Origin: Homalodisca vitripennis
Taxonomy: Eukaryota > Arthropoda > Insecta > Hemiptera > Cicadellidae
Assembly: GCF_021130785.1 (NCBI RefSeq)
Contig: NC_060210.1
Span: 181,586,501 to 181,650,500, forward strand
Direction: 5' to 3'
DNA: 64,000 nucleotides
In this document: in pieces, positions 46,797 through 57,500 of the stretch
Layout: the number at the start of each line of letters is the position of its first letter
Position numbering within the stretch: the first letter of the stretch is position 1
The notes under the pieces: generated by a model
What the model saw: the letters and a program-made list of their open reading frames with translations, nothing else
Database searches by the model: none
What the model was told of the DNA's origin: nothing
Made by a program: the position numbers and the translations under genes

Positions 46797-47096
46797 TTGC
46801 AAATATTCTAATGTCCGAGGAAACCCCTCCAAAACTGGATACTCTTCTTTGGATGTTATTTTAAGTTTTGTTTTAATAGGTTTCAAACTTTTGTTTTGTA
46901 TAGACTGGGTACTTGGAATTGTTGATAACTGACTTACGTAATTCCCATCCAAACCCAGTTTTAGAGTTCTTAAAAATCCTTTTAGCTGTATAGAATCACA
47001 TTTTATAGCAAGATCGTGTTGTGGTTCCTTGAAACGTATTGTAGCCTTTCCTTCATTGATAAACTTAACAAATAAGTTGGCAATGTTATTTTTTAC
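46797..47096 (-). CDS. LRR1: LRR1, second coding exon (N-terminal domain); gene overview
   Basis: LRR1 is the substrate receptor of a CUL2-Elongin B/C ubiquitin ligase, known in worms and vertebrates to drive unloading of the CMG helicase when replication ends. This 100-codon exon, phase 0 at both ends, lies between acceptor TTTTTAG and donor GTAAGT on the minus strand. It reads VKNNIANLFVKFINEGKATI, RFKEPQHDLAIKC, LKGFLRTLKLG, and TKLKITSKEEYPVLEGFPRT, ending LEYLQ. This closely follows vertebrate LRR1 (ENIEQFFTKFVDEGKATVRLKEP...KTKMVITSKKDYP...FPYSLEHLQ). The five exons (46797, 40813, 39812, 38475, 35050) join in frame to 358 codons. About 60 N-terminal residues, encoded by exon 1, were not found. 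Introns reach nearly 6 kb and are loaded with transposons. Confidence 0.9.
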
Positions 47097-49039
47097 CTAA
47101 AAATTCATAAAAAATAATTAATAATTATTGTTATTTATTATTACTACTATTGAGAACACACCTATGATAAATCTGTCATGTCATACCATGCATTTCCTTT
47201 CCAAGACTGACAAGTAAGTAATATTAATATTGTAATTTATTATTAAAATTTTTTCTAAATGTATGTATTTTCAACTGCAGATATAAAATTGTTTTATTGA
47301 TAAAATTCTTTTGGTTTGTCCTCATCTTCCTAATAAACAAGTTATAAACATCAATGCTATTATTGGTACTAGACACCATGAATATTGTAATTATTATTAA
47401 TTACTTCTGGCTTATTTACAAGCTTTATAAGCAGAATTAAAGTACATTTTTAAATTTCCAGAGTTGATTGGGGGAAAAGGGCGGCAATTTTAGGACTAAC
47501 CTCTGGAAAAATATGTAGCTGAGACTCTGACAAGATAGGATACTTTTCATTTACATACCTTAATAAAAGGTATAGGTCCTGGTTAATAAAAGTGTATCAG
47601 TATTAGCAGAAGGAACCACTGTTTTGAAATGTTAATTTCCCCAACTTAATCATTCCAAAAAGTAACTACCCTTTAAACAACGGTGAAAATTTTACTGCAA
47701 TGTACAGTACCTTGTAAGTTATAAAAGTGATTAATCAGATATTTTATAACTTACAAAAAATTAAAAATTAATTTGTAAACAGAAGTATACAAATACATAA
47801 CTTTATATTATATTTTTATTTACAGAATTCTCTCACAAAATTTTCTTTCATAAAATATAAAACACATTATTTAAACATTTTTTATTGGTGTAATTTCTAT
47901 ATGTACAGTATAATTATGATTAACTGAGCTAAACAGAACCAGATACAGAAAACATCTGATAATACAGGGATTGCAATTAAATATATTTGACAGAACAAAA
48001 CAATACTGATTAGTAAAAATTGTTTATTTATACAATAAATTATGTGACCTCCCACCCAACTAAAACGGGCGAATTTTAACCCGCAACATTATTGCTTGAA
48101 CTAACAACATCCAGAGTCAACTCAGCAGAGCGCCACAGTGTTCCACACCACCATACATCAAAAACACACCTTGTATCTGCATTGTAATTTTGTAAATGCT
48201 TCCTAAAAGATTATTAACTGAGAGTAAGAAGTATCTTGGTTAACCCTGTGACTTGGATAATTGAACATTTACTTTTTAAGCTATTGTAATCTACTATATC
48301 ATGCTATAAGTTTTAGCCAAAAATATTCATAAATAAAATTAGTAAAACTGCTACTATAGGCTACTATCACACATCTATATATGTTCAAGTAATTTTCCCA
48401 ACACTACATAAATGATCTACATTAAACATTTTGTATAATACCTGGGAAATATATGTATGTATGAAATATAATTCATGATCGTAAACTAAAGCCATAGTAG
48501 TAATAATATCAACATTTAATATTCCACACAGATAATATACATACACATTTACAATTTAAACATTTAAAAAAAATTAATTTCATAAACAAAAATTAGAAAA
48601 TTCAATCAAACAAACCAAAAGTCAACCAAGTAGATTCGACTCACATTCAAAATATATTGCACAATTTATTCCTGGATTACACAAAATTGAAAATATTACA
48701 AAAATTGTACATAATGTCTTACTTTTATCTTCAGATATCCAAAAGGTACAACATCCAACTAAAACACCTAGTGTATCATTTGCAAATCTGCAAACTTGAA
48801 AAATAAACATGGCCCAGCTAAATTACACATAATAAAACCAGTTGTTAACAGATGTAAACCGTGCACTAAAACATATTGGGGTTCCTCCAAAATTAAGGAA
48901 AACTCAAGAGAATCCAAAAACAGTGTAACTGATTTACATATCCCATCATTAACAGATTAAATTGAGACTCTAAGTAAGTAATTTATAAAATTAATTTTGT
49001 AAATTATGCGAATAATGCATTGGACAAACATTATCAGAA
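47097..49039. other. Probable LRR1 first intron, AT-rich
   Basis: No exon supported. If LRR1 exon 1 is beyond the window, this and the LTR retrotransposon lie inside intron 1. A GC-richer patch at 48050-48175 has no coding sense. Confidence 0.35.
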
Positions 49040-49168
49040 CAGACTTTATTTGAGTTACTGCAAAATTACATGTCATTATGACAATCGGTTCTTGTTTTCT
49101 GCCCCCCAAAAGGAAGTGATCTCAACAAAAAGGAGGCCACTCTGTCCCTATCTACTATTTGTTATTAG
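49040..49168 (-). repeat. LINE 3'-end repeat, inverted copy (left of LTR element)
   Basis: CAGACTTTATTTGAGTTACT and TTCTTGTTTTCTG plus CCCAAAAGGAAG and TACTATTTGTTATTAG match the reverse complement of 60973-61099 over about 127 bp. The copy at 61 kb follows a LINE C-terminal coding relic, so this is probably the 3' end of another truncated LINE copy in the opposite orientation. Confidence 0.65.
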
Positions 49169-49216
49169 TGGATATAACTGATATCGAGGTAGGGTATTTT
49201 TCTTTATCGAGATGCT

Positions 49217-49788
49217 TGTGGTGATTGCCCACCACATTTACCAGACCGCCGAATTAACGATTAGAACCGGTCTTACTGATAAGCCGCGTGCGGATGGAGG
49301 ACCGGTGGTGTGATAACGAGGAGTCTAGATTGAGTCAGGGTAGAGTGAGGACGTCTGATCGGCGAGTGGCGGTGACGGAGATATTACCTGTCGCAAGTCT
49401 TAGTTTTATTATTTATTTTAAGAATTTTGTGTTACACTATGGATTGATTTAATAATCAGGGGGGGGTTAGGTGCCGGAAAATTATAGGGGGGTAATTGTA
49501 AATTCTAAATTGTTAGTATGTCGGGGCGGGCTTTGTCGTGATGGGGAGGTCGGCGTGCTGTTGGTGTCGGTAAGTGTAGATTATCTTTGGCGGTTATTGA
49601 ATTGTTTTACGATTTACTTTTAGTGTTTGGTCCTTAAATTACAACTTAAAATTCTTATCAAAGCTGGCAGGAGAATATTGTGTAATTAGGATTATGGTCG
49701 CTCCACGGTCTTCATCGTGCAGGCGGGTACAAGCCTAGTCCTGCGCGGTGACACGTTGCTTCCAAAAAATCCATCCCAAATCGTCACA
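49217..49788 (+). repeat. 5' LTR
   Basis: Starts TGTGGTGATTGCCCACCACA (itself a near-palindrome) and ends AAATCGTCACA. Differs from the 3' LTR only at 49255 (T versus C) and 49310 (G versus C). Contains an eight-G run in its middle. No strong TATA box was identified. Confidence 0.95.
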
Positions 49789-49790
49789 AT

Positions 49791-49808
49791 TGGTAGCAGA
49801 GCGAAAAC
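49791..49808 (+). promoter_or_regulatory. Primer-binding site (initiator tRNA-Met type)
   Basis: Two bases after the 5' LTR, TGGTAGCAGAG begins. This is complementary to the 3' end of eukaryotic initiator tRNA-Met (CTCTGCTACCA) over 11 bases; the following bases (CGAAAAC) depart from it. Supports tRNA-primed reverse transcription. Confidence 0.8.
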
Positions 49809-52320
49809 TATAAATTTTATTGAATCAAATTATTTTACATCTGTTTTCAAAATCCTTGGTTAACTAAATTCTTAATACTTCATTTCCAAATCTTAAATAA
49901 ATTTTTTTTTAATAGAACCTAAAACAAATCATTCGACATTATATAACTTTTCTAAATTGAATATGTTCTACACTTATTACTAAACAAGGTAATATCAATC
50001 TATTTATTTTAAAGAATATTTTATTATCAACAGATTATTATTATCGCGAAGCATTAATTAGTTTGCCTTTTAAATTGCCGTGTTGTTAGTATTTAACAAT
50101 TATCTCCTGCCAGCAATTAAATTATTTAGCCATACTTACGATCTTTATGTATTTCATTACTTTGATTATAATACAATAATCGATATAATTAGTTTCCAAC
50201 GCTGCCGACACCACGCCGACAATGGAGAATTGGCTTACATTTCAAAATTATTTTGTTGAAATTAATATTAAAAAACCTTTCATTTTGCATTACAAACATA
50301 TTAATTATGAATGATTTATTTGGGAAAGTTTTCGGCCATATTTTAATAGACATATATACGAGTATATAACTAATAAAAATGGGGAATTGGCATCATAACA
50401 AAAGTAATTACATTTCAAAATTTATTTTGTTTACATTGGTACTGATAAACTTTTATATTGCAAACATATGAAATATTGAATATCAACACTTAAATTCGTT
50501 TATATTTGGTAATACTTCTAATAGTCACATATGTAATTAATGTAAAACAATTGTTCAAATGGCATATTTTCAAATTAAATCAAAATTTCAATTCCAACAG
50601 CTATGCTTGAATAAGTACATATACAGACAGTACTGCTAGTCTATAAGAATACAGAGTTGCGATTGTTGTGAAAGTTTGCATAGATCTATATAAACGAATA
50701 CAACTGGATTGAGCTAAATTTATTTCAAGTATCCAAAATAAACCTATAAAAATACCAAAAAAATGCATAAAATTACATAAAATGTAAAAAAAATAAGTAA
50801 ATGTCAGGATACTTTCAAACCAGTAAATGCTCACTTTCACAAATTTATTTCTTTCCCATATCCACTACACGGTGTGTTTTATTCAAGCAAGCTTTGGAAA
50901 ACACTAAATTTTATATAATTTAATCTTATTACAACAGTAATCATCATCTTATTATAATAGATATTGGATACTAGATGGCTGGTTTTCTAGTTTTACTAAT
51001 TAATTAGTGATACATTTATTACTATTTATTAATTTATACATTGATGATACGTTTATTACATTGGCAGTCAATAAGGTCTCTTTAATTCAAACCATACTAG
51101 ATTATTTTAGAGTTTCCGTGTTTACAAAATCGATCTTTAATGATTATAACAGTTAATACCATTTACAGGAGTAATTTCACAAATAAATTGGGAGGTATGT
51201 TTTAACGGCAATATCAAGCCACAATATTGTATTTTCATACTATTCTGTTGATTGAAAACATTCAAAATTATAGCTCTCATTGAAGTATATTTAATCGTAT
51301 CTATTAGGCCAATAAAACTTTATTTTAGATTAATAGGCCTATTGATCAAAATTATTACTTTTATTCATTCGATATAATTTTAAAACCACTAGCAAAATGA
51401 GTTCATATTATATTTTGGTTCCAGGATAGGGTGTACTCAGTTAAGGTTGGGTAAAGTTATATTATACTGGTAAATACCATATATTTTTGTCCGTTATCCC
51501 TATGTTTCATAAATGTCTGCAATTCAGTATGTTATTTTCAGAGCTACAACATGCTACAATATTAGTAAGTACAAGTTATATATTACTTCTCTCTATAATA
51601 GCAATAAAGCTTACATTAGTTATATCCTCTTAACCAAGATTTAAAAAGGTAAGTTAACTGATGATGCGGTAGTATAGTTGCTGGAAATAAATATAATCTT
51701 ATCGCTTTATTATCAGTACCGGAAGTAGGCCTTATTGTTTGCCTTCTGCTGGGATTTTACAACATGCTTTGAGTTTACTTAATTTATTTAGTACACTCAT
51801 TTCAAACTTTGGTCTTTCATATTATCGTGAGAAAATCTCGGACAGGAAACACTTGAGAAAGTGGAAGTTATGTTTGAGAGTTATTTAAAGTATTGAAATC
51901 AATTGAATTATTGAATTTAAATTGTAACATGTTAATTAGTACATACTTAAATAATTATTGTTCTTATTTATTGTAATCTGTAGATATTGAAACTTTGGAT
52001 ATTTTTTCACTGGGTTAAAAAAAAGTAATTAACTTATACGATAAGTCGAGTAAAGTTATGATACAACAGTTAATGAAAATTAAAAATTAAACATTATAGA
52101 TTTTCCTGTTTATTTGCGTGTTTGAAATATCTCTTATATATATATGCATACTGTTGGTAATGAATGGTTTGATTTAAACAATGGCTTATTCGCACCCGTT
52201 ATAGAGATTTGTCTTTAACTAAAATTAATATATTTTAGACTCGGTATAACTCATGTAATTTAATATATTTCTTGCCTCCTATTTTTAGAAAGCCCTACGC
52301 CTCGCTCTTACATAAATTAA
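49809..52320 (+). other. Long AT-rich 5' leader of the LTR element
   Basis: About 2.5 kb without a convincing open frame. An acceptor-like TATTTTTAG at 52281-52289 lies about 30 bases before the SGNH ATG, so a spliced subgenomic RNA may deliver that ORF. Could contain packaging or internal-entry elements; none can be recognised by eye. Confidence 0.5.
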
Positions 52321-52920
52321 ATGAATAATTCTCACGTAATTCAATTAATGGGTGACTCACTAGCCCGACGTTATTTTTTCTATTTAAGTAAGTTCAAAAG
52401 TTCACAATTAAAGGTTGAGACAAATTTTAGTTTTTCAGGACTTAAAGTATGTGATTTAAAAGATAAAATCAAATCACAGCGACCTTTTTTAAATTCTGAT
52501 TACCCTCTATTCCTGCTGATCGGCACAAATGATATTCTGAACGCCACGCCTGTTGACATTTTAAAGCAACAATTTGTAGCTCTATTGAAATGCATTCGAC
52601 GGCTATGTCCAAATTTACACATTCTAATCTCTCAGCTTCCGGTTTATCCTCGTATTCAACGGTGCAATCACACAGTTAATAAATTAAATGCCTTCAACCA
52701 GTTTTTATCTTCATTGAAGTCGGTAAACAACACTATTGTTCCTACTCCCACGGTCATTTATAATCGAAAGTTATTCCATAAATTTTACCCACATTCGGAC
52801 AGACTAGACAGCGTACATTTTAACAATGAAGGGTTTCTACTTTTGACAATGTTATTGAAAGATATATTAAACAAAAAACTCTTGAAACCAGTTATTAAAA
52901 CCAGCCAAAATAGAATATAG
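52321..52920 (+). CDS. SGNH/GDSL-family hydrolase carried by the LTR retrotransposon
   Basis: Predicted serine esterase or lipase-like enzyme of 199 residues, a complete single-domain size for the family. Block I is GDSL (11-14, nucleophile Ser13). Block II Gly is probably Gly40 (FSFSG). Block III is GTND (68-71, Asn70), following a hydrophobic strand (YPLFLLI). Block V is DSVHFNNEG (163-171; Asp163 and His166). All four oxyanion and triad positions are present. No signal peptide or membrane segment is seen, so the protein is probably cytoplasmic. The ORF opens the coding part of the element, 451 nt before gag, on the same strand. Esterase domains are known in ORF1 of CR1-type LINEs; I do not know of a separate one upstream of gag in a gypsy element. 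Substrate unknown. A captured gene or nested LINE ORF1 fragment is the alternative origin. Confidence 0.85.
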   Translation: MNNSHVIQLMGDSLARRYFFYLSKFKSSQLKVETNFSFSGLKVCDLKDKIKSQRPFLNSDYPLFLLIGTNDILNATPVDILKQQFVALLKCIRRLCPNLHILISQLPVYPRIQRCNHTVNKLNAFNQFLSSLKSVNNTIVPTPTVIYNRKLFHKFYPHSDRLDSVHFNNEGFLLLTMLLKDILNKKLLKPVIKTSQNRI

Positions 52921-53370
52921 ACTTGTTATTTTAAAACTGAATTAAATGTTTCATAGGTTTAATATACAGACTGTTATTATTTTTTTTTGTAAAATAAAAA
53001 TACTTTAATGCCAGTAAGTAATAAAAGGGTATCCATAAGATAAAATATGATGCATATATAAGCCTTAAGTAATAATATTACTAAATATAATAATTTTTTA
53101 TTTATCCAATTGAATATTACGCTTAAAATAATTGGCCACTATAATAAAATTGAACTATCAAATGAAGCACTCAATTATTGCAGTAATTAATTAATAACAA
53201 ATATATAGTAAAAGTGAAACATACAACAATATTAATTGGCAAACCCCCTTATGGTTACAATGGTACTGAATACCCCTCCATCTTTACATAATAAATAGTA
53301 TTGTGATATTAGTATTGATATAATTTAGTAATTGATATAATTTATTTATATTGAGTCAAGCATAAATAAG
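52921..53370 (+). other. Spacer between hydrolase and gag ORFs
   Basis: About 450 bp of AT-rich sequence without ORF. Its length argues against simple coupled translation from the hydrolase to gag, favouring separate RNAs or internal initiation. Confidence 0.5.
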
Positions 53371-54576
53371 ATGTTAGAGTCCGAAGATATCCTCAAAGAA
53401 GACGTTAGTGTCACTGATCCACCGTATGAATGGGAAAAACGCCCTAAAGGACTGGCTTGGGTAAATCTACTAAATGCATCTCAGGCCAAAGAACAGTGCT
53501 TATGTTGGGGAATAACTCCAGCACCTAAATTAGAGAACAATCGTGTTCTACTAAAAGAGCGTATCAGTGGAGCCAACTGTCAAGTAACTGTTCTTAATCC
53601 AACAGAGTCGTCTACTAGTCATACAACCACAGACATTCAGAGTCCCGTAACCGATTGGATGCAAATAGTCCACACAACGGCAACCGCTGTGGGAAACCAA
53701 ATTGCGTCAGCCTTGTCACAGATGCAGGGGACTTCACCGTCACCCTCGACATCACGCGCAATGTTGCCCTCTGTGTTAACTGATTTAATTACAGCTTTAC
53801 CATCGCTTGATGGAATAGTTATTAGAAAACTACTCGATTTTGTTATAAAATTTAGGGAAATTTTGATGCTAAATTTAGCTAATCCAGACAGCGTCATATT
53901 AGCAATTTTACCTAAAACTACAGGTCAATTAAGAAATATCTGGCTACAAGCTATTTCATCAAAACAGAATCCGGAAAGTCTAATTACCACCGTACTCGAT
54001 ACTTTTCTGCCTACTAGAGCTCGTCAACAGGCCACGGTCGAACTTATATATAGAACCCAGAAACCAAATGAAACACTGGTTAGTTTTATCAATGATATCA
54101 GACCGTTAGCAGAATTGCTTATACCGGCTATTTCACCCCAGGAGATGCTTGAAATTGTCATTACAGGAATTAACCCTCAAACCAGAGCTCGATTAGCGGG
54201 TTTTCCGGCTCCAGCCACCATTTCTGAATTGTTGAGCTTAGCCCCCCGATTACAAGTAATTCAAAATACGGAAAACCGGCTCACACAAGATTTAAATTCA
54301 CCGGAGTATTATCATCAAACTGGACCACAGGTCCATGGTGGACGTCAACTAAACCAATCTTATAGACAAATAGGGAGAGGCAATGTAACTTATAATCGAT
54401 ATCCCATACAAGATCAGCAAAATAGTTTTCATAACCGCCGCAGTCAATCGGGACAATTTACTCAACATAGACCTCCTTTTCAAAATATGAATACAAACAA
54501 TAGGAATCAACTACATCATCAATTCTCCAGAAATCAATCTCAACGTGGATTTTTAAACTACAAAAGAGGGTTCTAA
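53371..54576 (+). CDS. gag: Gag polyprotein of the LTR retrotransposon
   Basis: A 401-residue structural protein that would form the capsid. Residues 34-67 (LLNASQAKEQCLCWGITPAP ... RVLLKERI) look like a SAP-type helix-extension-helix. A Ser/Thr-rich linker follows (75-130). The helical capsid core spans about 135-300, including FLPTRARQQATVELIYRTQK and ETLVSFINDIRPLAE, typical of Retrotrans_gag. The tail (300-401) is Gln/Asn/Arg-rich with RRSQSGQ, FSRNQSQRGF and NYKRGF. There is no CCHC zinc knuckle; the basic tail probably binds RNA instead. Start chosen at the first ATG of the open frame. The stop TAA overlaps the pol ATG. Confidence 0.9.
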   Translation: MLESEDILKEDVSVTDPPYEWEKRPKGLAWVNLLNASQAKEQCLCWGITPAPKLENNRVLLKERISGANCQVTVLNPTESSTSHTTTDIQSPVTDWMQIVHTTATAVGNQIASALSQMQGTSPSPSTSRAMLPSVLTDLITALPSLDGIVIRKLLDFVIKFREILMLNLANPDSVILAILPKTTGQLRNIWLQAISSKQNPESLITTVLDTFLPTRARQQATVELIYRTQKPNETLVSFINDIRPLAELLIPAISPQEMLEIVITGINPQTRARLAGFPAPATISELLSLAPRLQVIQNTENRLTQDLNSPEYYHQTGPQVHGGRQLNQSYRQIGRGNVTYNRYPIQDQQNSFHNRRSQSGQFTQHRPPFQNMNTNNRNQLHHQFSRNQSQRGFLNYKRGF

Positions 54577-54596
54577 TGGGCGGAGACTCCCCTCTT
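54552..54596 (+). promoter_or_regulatory. Programmed -1 frameshift signal and UAAUG overlap (gag-pol)
   Basis: In the gag frame TTT TTA AAC forms the classic slippery heptamer U UUA AAC (54552-54558). After a 5-nt spacer, AAGAGGG (54564-54570) can pair perfectly with CCCTCTT (54590-54596), enclosing a 19-nt loop. A -1 slip enters a frame that is open straight into pol. The loop also contains TAATG (54574-54578), where the gag stop overlaps the first pol ATG, offering reinitiation as an alternative. Confidence 0.75.
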
Positions 54597-57500
54597 CTAA
54601 CTTTAACCGCCCGTTTTGATAAAATCAAGCCAGCAGTGAAGACACCTTTCACCAAGTCGGCTCAAGCTCCTTCTTTCCCGGGAGTTCAGTTTTGTACAGT
54701 TCCTTTGACTTTTCGCAAGTTAATCATTAATTCTTTGGTAGATTCGGGTTCTTCATTCTCCATTATATCGAATGCCTGTTTTCAGAATTTAAAGAATATA
54801 CCAAGGGTGATAAAATCTGTTTCAACCATACATGAGTCAGCCATTTCAGCCTCGGGACAAAATATAATATTTAATTTAAAGGTTATATTACACTTCAAAA
54901 TTTCAAACTTGTCTTGGGATTTTCCTTTTCTTGTCACCTCAGAATTACCAATGCCAATTATTCTGGGCTGTGACTTTCTAACTAAAACTAGGATGATCAT
55001 TAATATGGCAAATAAAACATTAACTTTTCCATATGGCACTCCTTCGGTCATGTATCTCGCTCAATCAGCTGAATTACCAAGTACAACAATATGTCCAATT
55101 AAGTTAGGGGAAAACCTCTCATCTGATCAAGCGGACCAACTGTTAAGACTAGTAAATGAATTTCCAGAAACAATTACTACTAAATTAGGCCGTACAAATT
55201 TGGTCGAATATCAAATCAAATTAAATTCTGATACAATCGTTAGAAATAGGCCCTATCAGTTTGCTCCACCAAAAATGGAGGCAATCAAGGAACATGTGGA
55301 TCATTTATTGGCCAACGGAGTGATTAGACCATCAATGTCTCCCTATGCGTCGCCAGCATTTTTAGTACCAAAGAAAGGCGGAAAAACGCGCATGGTAATT
55401 AACTATAGACAGCTTAACTCATTAATAGATCTTGAGGCAACTCCCATGCCAACTATAGAATCTGCTTTCCAGCACTTAGGGCAAGCTACTTTCTTTAGTT
55501 TGGTGGATTTAAATCAGGCATATTTACAGGTCCCTTTACAAGAGAACTCAAAGAAATATACAGCTTTTGTTCTACCTTTCGGGCAATTTGAGTACAATTT
55601 TCTGCCTTTCGGTCTTGCAACCGGCTCTCAAGTCCTAACACGTTTAATTGATCAAATTTTTGGAGATATAAAATACAAATATGTGTTCAATTTTTTCGAT
55701 GATTTGTGCATATACACAAACGGTACTTTTGATCAGCACTTGTGCCATCTCCGAGAAGTCATAAATCGGCTAAAGCAGGCAGGATTAACCATCAATCCAG
55801 ATAAAATGACCCTGGCAGCAAATCACATCCAATTTTTAGGTCACACATTTGCCAATCATACCGTGACGATTCACACGGATAGGTGCAAGCCAATAGTTGA
55901 GTTCCCCGCTCCTAAAAACTTGAAACAGCTAAATAGATTCTTGGGTATGACAGCCTTTTATTCTAAATTCATTAAATCATTTGCAAAAATAGCGCAACCA
56001 CTTAATAGTCTAAAGAAGAAAGGCGTAAAATTTACCTGGGGGCTTGAACAACAATCCGCATTCGAAACTTTAAAAACAGCCTTGACATCAAATGCAGTTT
56101 TGAAAATGCCGGATTTTAATCGATCTTTTGTTTTACAAACCGATGCATCAACCTCCGCCTTAGGTGCTTCACTCAGCCAAGAATATAATGGCAACTTGAT
56201 GCCAGTGGCATTTGCTTCGCGACCACTAAACAAGCATGAGCAAAATTATGACACTCTTCAACTTGAATGCCTGGCTGTTGTCTTTGCCTTTTCCAAATTC
56301 CAACAGTATCTTGAACATAGGGAATTCCTTTTGCAGACGGATTGCTCGGCATTATCCTGGCTTTTAAACCACCCACGTCAAGTTGGAAAAATTTCTCGCT
56401 GGATTACATTTATAAATTCGTTTAAATTTCAAGTACAACATATCAAAGGATCGGATAATGTAGTTGCTGATTGTTTATCACGCTTGTTCGAAAACAGTGA
56501 ACCAACTGAAGTGCTCGCAAATAATTCATCGGAAAAGCCATCCACCTTACCACAAGTGGCACTCTTGGCAGGATTCCCAGAAATGTTTAAAGATATTGGT
56601 ACTCATCAACGTGAAGACCCTGATCTCTTAAAGATTATAAAGTCGAGTAATAGGCCCACTAACTATCAACTTAGTCAGGGAGTGTTGATGTACAAAATAT
56701 CGGACAGACATACACCTAGAGTGGTATTACCTTACAAACTCATCGATATGGTTATTAAATATTATCATGAGTCCCCAACTGCAGCTCACTTGGGCATTAA
56801 AAAGACACAAAAGCGTATTCTTAAAATATTTTGGGCCCAAAAACTTGATACAATAATAGCAGACCGAGTAAGATCATGTCAAATTTGTCAACGTTCCAAG
56901 CAGGCTCAAAACTCTAGAGTGGGTAAACTTGCATCGGAAGTAGTTACAAGTCCTTTTGAAAAGATATTCATAGATCACATTGGTAAACTTCCTAGATCAA
57001 ACAAAGGCAACCAATATCTGTTGACGGTAGTTGATGCGTTCTCCAAGTTTGTTATTCTGTTACCAGCTAGAAATGCTACAGCAAAAACTACAGTAGATAT
57101 TTTGTCTAAAAACGTTTTTTCTCTTTTTGGGTTCCCAAAATTTTTAGTTTCAGATAACGTGTCCCAGTTTAAATCTAGACATATGGCAGACATGTGTATG
57201 ACTTACGGTATCCAACATATTTACACTTCTGCTTACTACCCGAATCCTAGTCATGCTGAGCGGGTTAATAAAAATCTTAAGGTGGCACTACGAATTTTTC
57301 ACGGACATAACCACAAGACTTGGGATGAGAACATTCACTGGCTGCAGGTAGCTTTTAACTCAGCATCACATGAAAGCACTAAAGCAACTCCAGCTAGCGT
57401 ATTTCTAGGCCGGGAAATACAGCATCCACTCGAATTGGCATGGAATCTCGATTCATTACTGGCGCAAGAACCGCTACAAACAATGCAACAGCGTTGGGAC

